Program-made: the position numbers and the translations under genes
In this document: piece after piece, positions 1 through 6,196 of the stretch
Numbering within the stretch: position 1 is the stretch's first letter
Layout of the letters: each line of letters opens with the position of its first letter
Assembly (NCBI GenBank): GCA_964484135.1
Contig: CAZAEL010000061.1
Span: 1 to 12,045 of the forward strand
Length of the DNA stretch: 12,045 nucleotides
Reading direction: 5' to 3'
Source of the DNA: CAZAEL01 sp964484135
GTDB taxonomy: Bacteria; Elusimicrobiota; Elusimicrobia; FEN-1173
Notes under the pieces: model-generated
What the model was told of the DNA's origin: nothing
Databases searched by the model: none
Seen by the model: the letters and a program-made list of their open reading frames with translations, nothing else

Positions 1-182
1 GGGGTTTTACGGGAATGTCGGGGCCTCAGGGTGCTTTAGTAGGAAAAATAGGTGGAGTTACAATATTATTTGGCAGTAACTATGAAGGTCATTCATCAGC
101 AACTGGAATACTTCAACTTGGTATTCATGGCACCCCCGGATATGGGGAAGGGGGTTATACTGTAATAGTGACTGTATATTGA
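1..182 (+). CDS. C-terminal end of a PA-IL (LecA)-like protein, 5'-truncated by the window edge
   Basis: An open frame enters from the left edge (first full codon at 3) and stops at TGA 180-182, leaving 59 residues. They contain GALVGKIGG, then GILQLGIHGTPGYGEGG, and end in the beta-strand-like TVIVTVY. This matches the C-terminal half of the PA-IL/LecA galactophilic lectin fold (pattern GALV.KIG ... G.L.L ... G..V.V). In LecA this part carries calcium- and sugar-binding Asp/Asn residues; here the equivalent stretch reads HGTPGYGEGG with no Asp or Asn, so calcium-dependent sugar binding is doubtful. The fold may serve as a generic beta-sandwich module of a larger exported protein. An ATG at 15 lies in frame, but the fold requires sequence upstream, so the true start is probably outside the window. 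The stretch is clearly AT-richer than the genes to its right, with A/T-ending codons such as aaa, ata, tta, caa and aac, which may indicate transfer. Family call moderate; function unknown. Confidence 0.6.
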   Translation, partial: GFTGMSGPQGALVGKIGGVTILFGSNYEGHSSATGILQLGIHGTPGYGEGGYTVIVTVY

Positions 183-232
183 GGTGCGTTGTTTTTGCGG
201 TTTTTTATACCGTTGACGGCACAAAATCGTTT

Positions 233-244
233 GGGTTTTACGGG
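233..244. repeat. Second copy of a 12-bp direct repeat flanking the end of the LecA-like gene
   Basis: GGGTTTTACGGG occurs at 2-13, inside the LecA-like frame as Gly-Phe-Thr-Gly, and again at 233-244 in the gap before the cytochrome operon. Both copies are followed about 10-15 bases later by CCTCA. The gap 183-306 otherwise holds no gene or clear terminator that I can see. Confidence 0.5.
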
Positions 245-306
245 GAGGGTTCCTCAAAGCCGGGATGCCCCCGTGATAAGGCTCTGGGAAGAGAAAGGGC
301 GGAAGT

Positions 307-2178
307 TTAAGTTTCTTTCAGTCCCTGCCAACGCTGAGGCGGCAGGGCGGCCAGCGCCATCACCGCGGCCTGGCTGGCCACGAACGCGAACAGGGCCCAG
401 AAGGCCTTGTCCATGAAGCCGTAGGAATGCAGGCCGATGCCCAGCATGTTCACGCCGAACCAGGACAGGCTGGTGATGATGTTCCCGAACACGGCCATGA
501 CCATGAGGCCCTTTTCCTCCGCGTACCGCCCCCACAGGGCGTGCAGGATGAGGGCGTTCCAGAGGAAGATGAGGAGCGCCCCGTTCTCCTTGGGGTCCCA
601 GCCCCAGAAGCGGCCCCAGGACTGGTCCGCCCAGATGCCCCCCAGGATCGTGCCCAGGAAGCTGAAGAGCAGGCTGAAACAAACCACCCCGTAGGTCATC
701 TTCGCGATCACCCCGGCCTGCTCGCGCGTGAAGCTTTTCGAAAACACCCCCCGGAAGATGTACACGTGCGCCAGGGCGCCGGCCAGGAACGTGGAGCTGT
801 ACCAGATGGTGATGGTCACCACGTGCGTGGCGAGCCAGAAGTTGGAGTCCAGCACGGCCCGCATCATCTCCATGGTGTCGCCCTGGCCCGTGAGGTGATG
901 GGCCACGATGAGGGTCGCGAACCCCACCCCCGCGGACACCAGGCTCCCGAACCCCCTGTTGTAGAGCCTTTCCAGGACGATCCCCAAAAGCACCGCGGCC
1001 CAGCCCACGAACACCGCCGAGGAATAAAGGTTGGTGACCGGGGGCCGTCCCTGCAGCACGACGCGGGCCGCCAGCCCGGCCGTGTGCACGGCGAAAGCCA
1101 CGAGCAGGAGACGGAACGCGGTCTTCTGAAGGGTCCCGGGCCAGGCCAGCCAGGACCCCGCGCTCAAAAGGAACACGATCACGTACAGGACCATGCCCTG
1201 ATAAAAGGGTTCCACCCGGTTGAACAGCGCCTCGGCCCGGGCGCGGGAAACGGCCTGGGGCGCCCGCGATCGGAGCACCTCCTCCAGGTCCGCCGCGGCC
1301 CGGTGGAAAGCCCCGGCATCGTCCTTTCTGTACGCATCCAGGAGCCGGGCGTAGGCCGGAACGTCGGGAGGCATGTTCCCGCCCCGGATCGGCGCCAGGA
1401 GGCCCTGGCCCATGTTGATCCAGTGGTCGGGCCGGGACCCGGCGGGCGGCGTGAGGGGGAAGAAGGCCGCGAACTGGGAGGTGAATTCGTAGCGCTGCAC
1501 GTGACCGCCCAGGCGTTCCAGCGCCTGCCGGTCAAAGCCGGCGGAGGACTGGTGGTCGGCCAGGGCCTTGAGCCCGGGCCCGAGGACCTGCTCGTAGGAG
1601 GCCAGGTCCGCGGAGAAATCCTCCGTGTTCGGCGGGAGCAGGGTGATGCGCAGCTGCTGGTACAGGATCAGGCGGTGCTGGAGGTTCAGGACCGCGGTTT
1701 GGAAGCGGGACCGCTGGGGCGCCTCCAGTTGTTCGGCCTGGGCCGCGTGGGATTCCACCTCGCCCAAATGGGGGAGGAGTTCGTGGAAGGAAAAATATTT
1801 TTTCGTCGCGGTCCCCGCCCCCAGGAAACCCAGCACGTCCGGGTCCTGCACCAGGAAGAGGGGCCTGTGGTCCGCGGCCTCGGGCCGGGCCAGGACTTCC
1901 CAGAGCCACTCCATGGCCCCGATCCGTTGGCCGCCGTCGCGGAGCGTTTGTTTGCCCCGCAGCATGAGCAGCGTGCTGCGCGCCACCGTGTCCAGGGGTT
2001 TCAGCCGCCCGTTCTGCAGGACCGGGAGCCGGCCCACCCGCGTCACGTCGAACCCGCGGGAGGGGCTTTCGGGGCGGAAGGCCAGGAGGAGCGGCAGGAG
2101 GCAAACCAGGGGCAGGAGCCAGGGCAGGTGTTTTTTGAGCCCGCTTTCCGCGGACAAGGGGAAGGGGTTCGGGGTCAT
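307..2178 (-). CDS. ccsA: Cytochrome c biogenesis protein CcsA/ResC family (system II haem handling), long-form
   Basis: Integral membrane component of system II cytochrome c maturation. With ResB it is thought to carry haem across the membrane and present it to apocytochrome c. The 623 residues start with one helix (about 19-34), followed by a roughly 290-residue extracytoplasmic region (35-322) beginning FDVTRVGRLPVLQNGRLKPL, then a multi-helix CcsA core (about 325-612). The core has the tryptophan-rich haem-binding WWD motif GRFWGWDPKENGAL (522-534) and conserved-looking histidines at H365, H452 (THVVT) and H584 (GLHSYGF). The core alone is the usual size for CcsA; the long N-terminal extension marks the large form seen in some phyla. 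The ATG start is preceded by an ideal GGAGGA about 5 bases upstream and overlaps the resB stop as ATGA (2175-2178), so translation is coupled. It is last in a three-gene operon. The family is certain; the exact partner cytochromes are not in this window. Confidence 0.95.
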   Translation of the reverse strand: MTPNPFPLSAESGLKKHLPWLLPLVCLLPLLLAFRPESPSRGFDVTRVGRLPVLQNGRLKPLDTVARSTLLMLRGKQTLRDGGQRIGAMEWLWEVLARPEAADHRPLFLVQDPDVLGFLGAGTATKKYFSFHELLPHLGEVESHAAQAEQLEAPQRSRFQTAVLNLQHRLILYQQLRITLLPPNTEDFSADLASYEQVLGPGLKALADHQSSAGFDRQALERLGGHVQRYEFTSQFAAFFPLTPPAGSRPDHWINMGQGLLAPIRGGNMPPDVPAYARLLDAYRKDDAGAFHRAAADLEEVLRSRAPQAVSRARAEALFNRVEPFYQGMVLYVIVFLLSAGSWLAWPGTLQKTAFRLLLVAFAVHTAGLAARVVLQGRPPVTNLYSSAVFVGWAAVLLGIVLERLYNRGFGSLVSAGVGFATLIVAHHLTGQGDTMEMMRAVLDSNFWLATHVVTITIWYSSTFLAGALAHVYIFRGVFSKSFTREQAGVIAKMTYGVVCFSLLFSFLGTILGGIWADQSWGRFWGWDPKENGALLIFLWNALILHALWGRYAEEKGLMVMAVFGNIITSLSWFGVNMLGIGLHSYGFMDKAFWALFAFVASQAAVMALAALPPQRWQGLKET

Positions 2179-3332
2179 GCGTTCCTCCGGCGATAGGCGG
2201 CCAACTGCAGGCCGAAATGGTACAGGAGCCCCAGGAACACCAGGGTGCAGGACAGGTACGGGATGAGCCGCCCCGGGTTCTCCACCACCTGGAACACGGA
2301 CAAGGTGTCGTTCTTTCCGAAGCTGGCCTGGTAGAAGGACAGTCCGCGGTGCCGCAGGGGATGGTTCATCCAGATGAGCACGTCCCGGTCCTCGCCGCGC
2401 TCCGGGTCCCGCAGGCGCACCAGGCTGGAGAAATTTTTGGGGATGTCCGTGCCCGCGTACTTGTCATGGCGGAAGTCCTTCAAAGTGAGGGAAAAGGGCA
2501 GGTAATAACGCCGCGGGCGGAGCGCCAGGCGGTACGCGCGCCCTTCGTGCGAGAACCCCTGGGGCGCGCCCAGGGCCATGGACGCCAGCCAGGTCCCCAG
2601 GGAGCGCTCCCCGGCCAGGATTTCCACGTACGCCGACGGGGTGTTCACCTGGTCGTCGGCCGTGACGGGCGGCAACGCCTGCACCTGGGCGCGCAGGCCC
2701 ACGCCCTGGTTGGCCGGGGACCCGCCGTCCCCGCCCATGTTGAGGGCGGAGTTGGCGTAATATGTTTTCACGGACAGGGTGAAGGGCAGGGGGGGGAGGG
2801 AGACGCGTCCGCCCCGGCGCAGGACCGACTCGGGCACGCTCACCACCAGGTCGTGGTCGGGGGCGGAGGCGTCCACCACCACGAGCTCCGCCTCCCGCGC
2901 GTTCTCGGAATAGTTGCGGGTCTGCCCCTCCTCGACGGCCATCTGGGACTCCACCTGGAGCGAACCCGTCACGAACTCTCCCACGATGAGGAGCAGGATG
3001 CCGCCGTGGGAGAGCCACAGCCCCAGTTTTCGCCAGGAAAACTCCAGCCGCGTGAACTGGGCGGCCAAGAGGTTGAAAAACAGGAGCATCCCCACCATGG
3101 CCCCGCCCGGGAACACGGGGAACTTCCATCCCGTCCCCGGCAGGGTTCCGTAGACGAAGAAGCTGCGGATGTACACCTTGACCGCGCCGAAGGTGCCCAA
3201 AGGCACCTGGGCGAAGGTGCAAAACGCCACCAGGATCATCAGCAGGGACAGGAGAAAGATGGTGAGCTTGAGGGAGGCCAGGCCCTTCCACAAGGACCGG
3301 AGGGCGTCGAAACGGGGGTCAGTGGGCGCCAT
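2175..3332 (-). CDS. resB: ResB/Ccs1-family cytochrome c biogenesis protein
   Basis: Partner of CcsA in system II cytochrome c maturation, thought to hold or chaperone the apocytochrome while haem is attached on the outer face of the inner membrane. The 385 residues show the ResB layout. There are three N-terminal helices (about 22-40, 76-94 and 103-120), with WLSHGGILLLIVGEF placing a candidate haem-ligand histidine (H109) in the third. A large extracytoplasmic domain follows (about 122-350), containing the typical late segment DVLIWMNHPLRHRGLSFYQA, and then a C-terminal helix (about 357-378) and the basic tail AYRRRNA. The start lies inside the end of the lipoprotein gene (14-bp overlap) with GAAAGG about 8 bases upstream. 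The stop overlaps the ccsA start by 4 bp. This packing means co-translation of the whole operon. The family assignment is firm from layout and motifs. Confidence 0.92.
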   Translation of the reverse strand: MAPTDPRFDALRSLWKGLASLKLTIFLLSLLMILVAFCTFAQVPLGTFGAVKVYIRSFFVYGTLPGTGWKFPVFPGGAMVGMLLFFNLLAAQFTRLEFSWRKLGLWLSHGGILLLIVGEFVTGSLQVESQMAVEEGQTRNYSENAREAELVVVDASAPDHDLVVSVPESVLRRGGRVSLPPLPFTLSVKTYYANSALNMGGDGGSPANQGVGLRAQVQALPPVTADDQVNTPSAYVEILAGERSLGTWLASMALGAPQGFSHEGRAYRLALRPRRYYLPFSLTLKDFRHDKYAGTDIPKNFSSLVRLRDPERGEDRDVLIWMNHPLRHRGLSFYQASFGKNDTLSVFQVVENPGRLIPYLSCTLVFLGLLYHFGLQLAAYRRRNA

Positions 3333-3891
3333 GGTGCAGGCCTTTCAGAAGTTTTTCGAAGGCGGGCCGGGCCCGGGCCACGGTGGAAGCCGGGCCGGTC
3401 ATTTTGAAGAACCACGTTTTGCCTTCATGGGCCAGGATGGCGGCCAGGAGCCCCGTCTTGTTTTGGCCGCCCGTAAAATCCACCAGCAAGGCCTGGCCGG
3501 CCGGCGTGTTCAGGCGGACGGACTGGGCCGCCAGGGCCTGTTCATCCAGGGGCCCCAGGCCGATCTGGCCGCGCCACCGGTTCACGTTGGCCAAATCCCC
3601 GCCCGCGTCTCCGGGCAGGACCACCACGGACATGTCCGCCTCGCCGTCCGGTCCCGGCACCCGGAAACTGGCGGCCCGCATGCCGCCGGCCGGCGCCTCC
3701 TGCCAGCCGGGGGGGGCCTCCCAATGCAGGTCCTCGGAAGCGGCGGACGCGGACGGCGCCTCTTCCCCGGGAAAGGCCGGGGCTTCGGCTTCCGGGACCT
3801 CTTTCGCCACCCGATAGGACCGCACCTCGTCCTTGGCGCAGGCGGCCAGGAAAGGGGAAAGGGCGATCAAGAAAAAGGACGTCCTCGTCAT
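3319..3891 (-). CDS. Probable lipoprotein linked to cytochrome c biogenesis, unknown function
   Basis: First gene of the resB-ccsA operon, 190 residues. The chosen ATG (3891) opens a lipoprotein signal: MTRTSFFLIALSPFLAAC with lipobox LAAC and the lipidated Cys at residue 18. The frame stays open upstream to 3999, but an earlier start would bury this signal behind a long N-terminal tail. After a Glu/Pro/Ala-rich linker (about 30-55) comes a compact domain (about 56-188) with HWEAPPGWQE, MRAASFRVP, EADMSVVVLPGDAGG and LANVNRWRGQIGLGPL. I recall this domain, especially the NVNRWRGQ segment, from proteins of unknown function, some beside cytochrome c maturation genes. The operon position supports a periplasmic, membrane-anchored accessory role, but no reaction can be named. 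No clear Shine-Dalgarno precedes the ATG; the upstream sequence is AT-rich. Confidence 0.8.
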   Translation of the reverse strand: MTRTSFFLIALSPFLAACAKDEVRSYRVAKEVPEAEAPAFPGEEAPSASAASEDLHWEAPPGWQEAPAGGMRAASFRVPGPDGEADMSVVVLPGDAGGDLANVNRWRGQIGLGPLDEQALAAQSVRLNTPAGQALLVDFTGGQNKTGLLAAILAHEGKTWFFKMTGPASTVARARPAFEKLLKGLHHGAH

Positions 3892-3945
3892 AGGCGTTGT
3901 ATTGTACGAAATTTGGGACATTTTTTCCGAACGAAAATATAAAGA

Positions 3946-3974
3946 AATGTAATAAACCGCAACGGGCTTGCCAA
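3946..3974 (-). promoter_or_regulatory. Candidate sigma-70-type promoter for the cytochrome c biogenesis operon
   Basis: On the minus strand TTGGCA (3974-3969) is followed after 17 bp by TACATT (3951-3946). It would start transcription about 48 bases before the lipoprotein ATG. The spacing is ideal and the -35 is close to consensus, but the -10 matches only 4 of 6. An alternative -10, TATATT, lies slightly downstream. Prediction by eye only. Confidence 0.35.
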
Positions 3975-4165
3975 TGGGGGCCGATTTGATTTTTTTCATG
4001 AACGGCGGCCTGGGGCCCGCTGTTCCGGGATCGCAGGATCGAGGCGTTCATGCCACGTTTGTCTTTCAAAAAGAGAGGTGCTCAGGCAAGGACGCTGCAT
4101 GTAAATTATTGGGAAAGAGAATCCGGTGGGAAGAGCCAAGGGGATGGTTCCTGAAAGGCCCTTTT

Positions 4166-4552
4166 ATGGCGGATGAGCCTGATTTGTGGAGCATGGAAAA
4201 GCCCCCTTCCCCGGGAAGGGGGCCCTCCCTCGGGCAGCGGGTGGCCCGGCAGGCGATTCAGATGTCCCGCGATTTGAGGCTGAAAGACGTGAGAAGTCTC
4301 CGCCTGCAGATGGGGACGTTCTCCAGGATTCAGGCCGTGGCCCTGGCCCACGAAGTCCGGCGCCGCCTGCTTCAGACCCGGCTGGACGGCGTCCGGATCG
4401 CGGTTTCCCGCCTTTCCGAAAACCAATGCGCCGAGCAATGCGTCCAACCCGGCGCCGCCTCCTCCCGCCCTTCCTTCTGCGGCCGGTGCGCCCGTCTGAC
4501 CTTGGAGGACGAGGGCTTCGGGCCCGCGTCCCACAGCCTATGGATCCGATAG
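4166..4552 (+). CDS. Small cysteine-pair protein, faintly HypA-like, unknown function
   Basis: 128 residues from the ATG at 4166, chosen because GAAAGG (4152-4157) lies about 8 bases upstream; a further ATG at 4193 has a poorly spaced site. The first 20 residues are Pro/Gly-rich. From residue 21 the pattern resembles the hydrogenase nickel-insertion protein HypA: a helix SLGQRVARQAIQM, then DVRSLRLQMGTFSRIQ (HypA has V..v.l.iG.ls.v), a second helix, DGVRIAV (HypA eGA.l.i), then cysteines C88, C92, C105 and C108 in a C-x3-C plus C-x2-C arrangement, ending in SLWIR. The helix-to-strand spacing matches HypA. It lacks HypA's N-terminal Met-His-Glu nickel site, and the first pair is C-x3-C instead of C-x2-C. 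So it may be a diverged zinc-knuckle relative or unrelated. No hydrogenase gene is visible nearby. It is followed 10 bp later by another cysteine-containing gene. Confidence 0.6.
   Translation: MADEPDLWSMEKPPSPGRGPSLGQRVARQAIQMSRDLRLKDVRSLRLQMGTFSRIQAVALAHEVRRRLLQTRLDGVRIAVSRLSENQCAEQCVQPGAASSRPSFCGRCARLTLEDEGFGPASHSLWIR
4201..4223. repeat. Near-perfect 11-bp inverted repeat inside the HypA-like gene
   Basis: GCCCCCTTCCC (4201-4211), one C, then GGGAAGGGGGC (4213-4223). In RNA this folds into a very stable GC hairpin about 35 bases after the start codon of the 4166 gene. Read on the minus strand it is followed by TTTTCC, but no minus-strand gene ends here. Confidence 0.6.
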
Positions 4553-4562
4553 CGGTCGCCCC

Positions 4563-5093
4563 ATGAGGAACTCCAAAAACCAAAAATTGTTCGTGTATCA
4601 AATCCGGGTGGAAAGCTCCCAAAGCCCGTCGGACGTGGTCATGCAGTTGACCCACGACGTTTGGGAAGCCCTCAAGGGCGTGCCGGACCTGGAATCCCTG
4701 GACCCCCATCGCTGGCCCGCGTTGTACCTGGCCTTCCGGGACGTTTTCAAGGAGAGGTTGGTGCGGTACGAGGATTGCGGGAACCTGGACCAGTGCCGCA
4801 CCGGGCTTCGGCCCCTGCGGGAAAAGGCCGTTTTCGGGAACCATGTCCCGCGCGTCACCTACACCCTGCAGATCGGGCGGGACGTGGACGCTTTTGTGAG
4901 GGCCCTGGCTCTTCTGACGACCCGGTACCTGCGGGACCTGCTGCCCGTGCCCCTGACCAACCGCCGGGCCTGGGCGGGCCGTTTGGAGACGGCCATCACC
5001 GAATCCTTGTCGGACCGTTTGTTCTACGGCGAGCTGTGCCGGACCTGCGCGGTTCGGACCGCGGCCTCCCCCATCAAGATGGTCTGGCCTTGA
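4563..5093 (+). CDS. Unrecognised soluble protein with two cysteine pairs
   Basis: 176 residues; I do not recognise the family. It has no signal peptide or membrane helix. Visible features are an N-terminal strand LFVYQIRVES, a hydrophobic/aromatic middle (HRWPALYLAFRDVFKERLV), C72 and C78 (CGNLDQC), a strand-like stretch VPRVTYTLQIG, an alpha-helical region (about 108-128), and a second pair C159/C162 (CRTC) near the end. The two pairs could bind a metal or form disulphides. It starts 10 bp after the 4166 gene, without a strong ribosome-binding site, so it is probably translated by re-initiation from that gene. The intrinsic terminator at 5132 follows directly. G/C-ending codons like the neighbouring genes support it being real. 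Its role is presumably shared with its upstream partner, but nothing shows what that is. Confidence 0.65.
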   Translation: MRNSKNQKLFVYQIRVESSQSPSDVVMQLTHDVWEALKGVPDLESLDPHRWPALYLAFRDVFKERLVRYEDCGNLDQCRTGLRPLREKAVFGNHVPRVTYTLQIGRDVDAFVRALALLTTRYLRDLLPVPLTNRRAWAGRLETAITESLSDRLFYGELCRTCAVRTAASPIKMVWP

Positions 5094-5101
5094 GGAGGTC
5101 G

Positions 5102-5127
5102 GCGCCCGGACGGGCGCGGACGTTTTT
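5102..5127 (+). terminator. Weak upstream intrinsic terminator
   Basis: GCGCCC (5102-5107), loop GGAC, GGGCGC (5112-5117), followed five bases later by five T (5123-5127). It sits just after the stop of the 4563 gene and just before the much stronger hairpin at 5132, so the two may act in tandem. Weak on its own because of the gap before the T run. Confidence 0.35.
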
Positions 5128-5131
5128 CGAG

Positions 5132-5167
5132 AGCGCGGCGGAGGGGTGATCCGCCGCGCTTTTTTTT
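5132..5167 (+). terminator. Strong Rho-independent terminator
   Basis: AGCGCGGCGGA (5132-5142), seven-base loop, TCCGCCGCGCT (5150-5160), then an unbroken T run to 5167. A perfect 11-bp GC-rich stem with a U tract ends the two-gene operon 4166-5093. It works in the + direction only; the other side of the stem does not give a U tract for lysR, which ends at 5174. Confidence 0.92.
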
Positions 5168-5173
5168 GTGGGG

Positions 5174-6094
5174 CTAGGAGGGGGCCCGGCGGCCGGGGAA
5201 TTCAAAGGTGTCCATGAGGATGTCCATGGCGCGCTGCAGGGCCGGCTCCTCCCGGTGGTGCCGGCGGTACACGAACCAGATGTTCTGCCGGAGGGACAGG
5301 GGTTTCCGGTGCAGTTTGGCCAGCTGGCGCCGGCGCAGGAAGGTCTCCAGGGTCACGCTGTCCAGGACGGCGGCGCCCCGCCCCTGCAGCAGGAGGGTCA
5401 GCAGGAAATCCGCGTCCTCCAGCTCCGCCTCGATGGGAGGCGAGATCTTCTTCTCGTAGAGGAAATGGTCCACCTCCTTGCGCAGCGGGTTCTCCGGCCC
5501 GCGCAGGAGCAGGGGCACGCGCGCCAGGTCCCGGGGGAAACGGCGGACCTTGTCCCGGACCCGCGGGCTGGCCACGAAAAAGAGGGGCAGGCGCGCCACC
5601 AGCCGGCTCCGGAAGTCCGGCCCCATGCCCGGCGAAAAATCCACGTCCGACACCACCAGGTCCACGGTCCGCCGGGCGAGCCGGTTCTGCAGGTCCTCCG
5701 TCTGGCCCGAGAACACGTGCACCCGGTTCTCCGGGCTCGCCCGCCGCACGAACTCCAGGATCCGCAGCAGGATCTCCCGCGAAATGGTCCCGGTCATGCC
5801 GAGCTTCAGGGCGGGCGGGGACGGCGGCCGCCCGGTCCGCCACCGCTCCAGGAGGTCCTCCGTCGCCGGGAACATCCGTTCGCAGTGCTCGAAGGCCAGC
5901 TTGCCGTCCGGCGTGAGGGACGCGCCGTGGCGGCCCCGGTCCAGGAGTTTCTTGCCCAGGGCCCGTTCCAGGCGCTGGATCTGCAGGCTCAAGGCCGACT
6001 GCGTGAGGAAAAGCCGTTTCTGCGCCGCGGAAAAGCTCCCTTCCTTGGCGATGACCCAGAAGTAGTAGAGGTGGTTGAAGTTGACCGGGATCAT
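5174..6094 (-). CDS. LysR-family transcriptional regulator, NhaR-like
   Basis: 306 residues, the usual LysR size. The N-terminal winged helix-turn-helix (about 5-64) reads NFNHLYYFWVIAKEGSFSAA, then LTQSALSLQIQRLERALG and SLTPDGKLAFEH. The opening N-x-NHLYYFW-x-x-AKEGS is characteristic of the NhaR branch, whose best-known member activates the sodium/proton antiporter gene nhaA in response to sodium. The remainder (about 95-295) fits the two-lobed periplasmic-binding-protein-like effector domain (LKLGMTGTISREILLRIL, VDLVVSDVDF, LPLFFVASP). It is divergent from the trehalose operon with a 102-bp gap between starts, the classic LysR arrangement, so it probably controls otsA and itself (inference). 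The ligand cannot be read from the sequence; sodium or osmotic stress is a hypothesis from the NhaR similarity and the trehalose neighbours. No Shine-Dalgarno precedes the ATG. Confidence 0.9.
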   Translation of the reverse strand: MIPVNFNHLYYFWVIAKEGSFSAAQKRLFLTQSALSLQIQRLERALGKKLLDRGRHGASLTPDGKLAFEHCERMFPATEDLLERWRTGRPPSPPALKLGMTGTISREILLRILEFVRRASPENRVHVFSGQTEDLQNRLARRTVDLVVSDVDFSPGMGPDFRSRLVARLPLFFVASPRVRDKVRRFPRDLARVPLLLRGPENPLRKEVDHFLYEKKISPPIEAELEDADFLLTLLLQGRGAAVLDSVTLETFLRRRQLAKLHRKPLSLRQNIWFVYRRHHREEPALQRAMDILMDTFEFPGRRAPS

Positions 6095-6107
6095 TTATTT
6101 TATAAAT
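6093..6107. repeat. AT-rich inverted repeat overlapping the lysR start
   Basis: ATTTAT (6093-6098), TTT, ATAAAT (6102-6107). It covers the lysR start codon and the region just downstream of its candidate -10, a position suited to autorepression. It may be chance in such AT-rich DNA. Confidence 0.35.
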
Positions 6108-6109
6108 AG

Positions 6110-6136
6110 ATTATATAAAAATTATCGTATTTACAA
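6110..6136 (-). promoter_or_regulatory. Candidate promoter of the lysR gene
   Basis: On the minus strand a perfect TATAAT (6115-6110) lies 15 bp downstream of TTGTAA (6136-6131). It would place the transcript start about 9 bases before the ATG, giving an almost leaderless message, which fits the lack of a ribosome-binding site. Confidence 0.45.
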
Positions 6137-6139
6137 ATA
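6128..6139. promoter_or_regulatory. Candidate operator palindrome over the otsA -35 region
   Basis: TATTT (6128-6132), AC, AAATA (6135-6139) forms a short palindrome covering the -35 hexamer of the candidate otsA promoter and the upstream end of the lysR promoter. This is a plausible LysR-type site. The binding is inferred, not shown. Confidence 0.4.
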
Positions 6140-6158
6140 GAACGGCCCCGGCTAGAAT
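6130..6158 (+). promoter_or_regulatory. Sigma-70-type promoter of the trehalose operon
   Basis: TTTACA (6130-6135), 17-bp spacer, TAGAAT (6153-6158): each hexamer matches consensus at 5 of 6 positions and the spacing is ideal. The transcript would start near 6165, leaving a leader of about 30 bases that holds the otsA ribosome-binding site (AAGGAG before the ATG at 6197). Confidence 0.65.
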
Positions 6159-6196
6159 CGGGAAAAGGCGGGAAGCCGTTTTGTAAGGAGACGCCC

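Noticed and set aside
189..416. 75-codon plus-strand open frame after the LecA-like gene
   Set aside because: It runs into the antisense of ccsA, has no ribosome-binding site and becomes Pro/Arg-rich low complexity; only the short repeat inside it was kept.
427..2196. 589-codon open frame on the plus strand opposite ccsA
   Set aside because: Antisense shadow of ccsA with biased, motif-free composition and no ribosome-binding site.
2217..3407. 396-codon open frame on the plus strand opposite resB
   Set aside because: Antisense shadow of resB; Gly/His/Arg-rich with no recognisable domain.
3892..3999. 36-residue N-terminal extension of the lipoprotein
   Set aside because: It would put the lipoprotein signal in the middle of the protein; it overlaps the candidate promoter and is AT-rich non-coding-like sequence.
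3968..4165. Upstream extension of the HypA-like gene to ATG 3968
   Set aside because: No ribosome-binding site at 3968, no HypA-like match in the extension, and a properly spaced GAAAGG supports ATG 4166.
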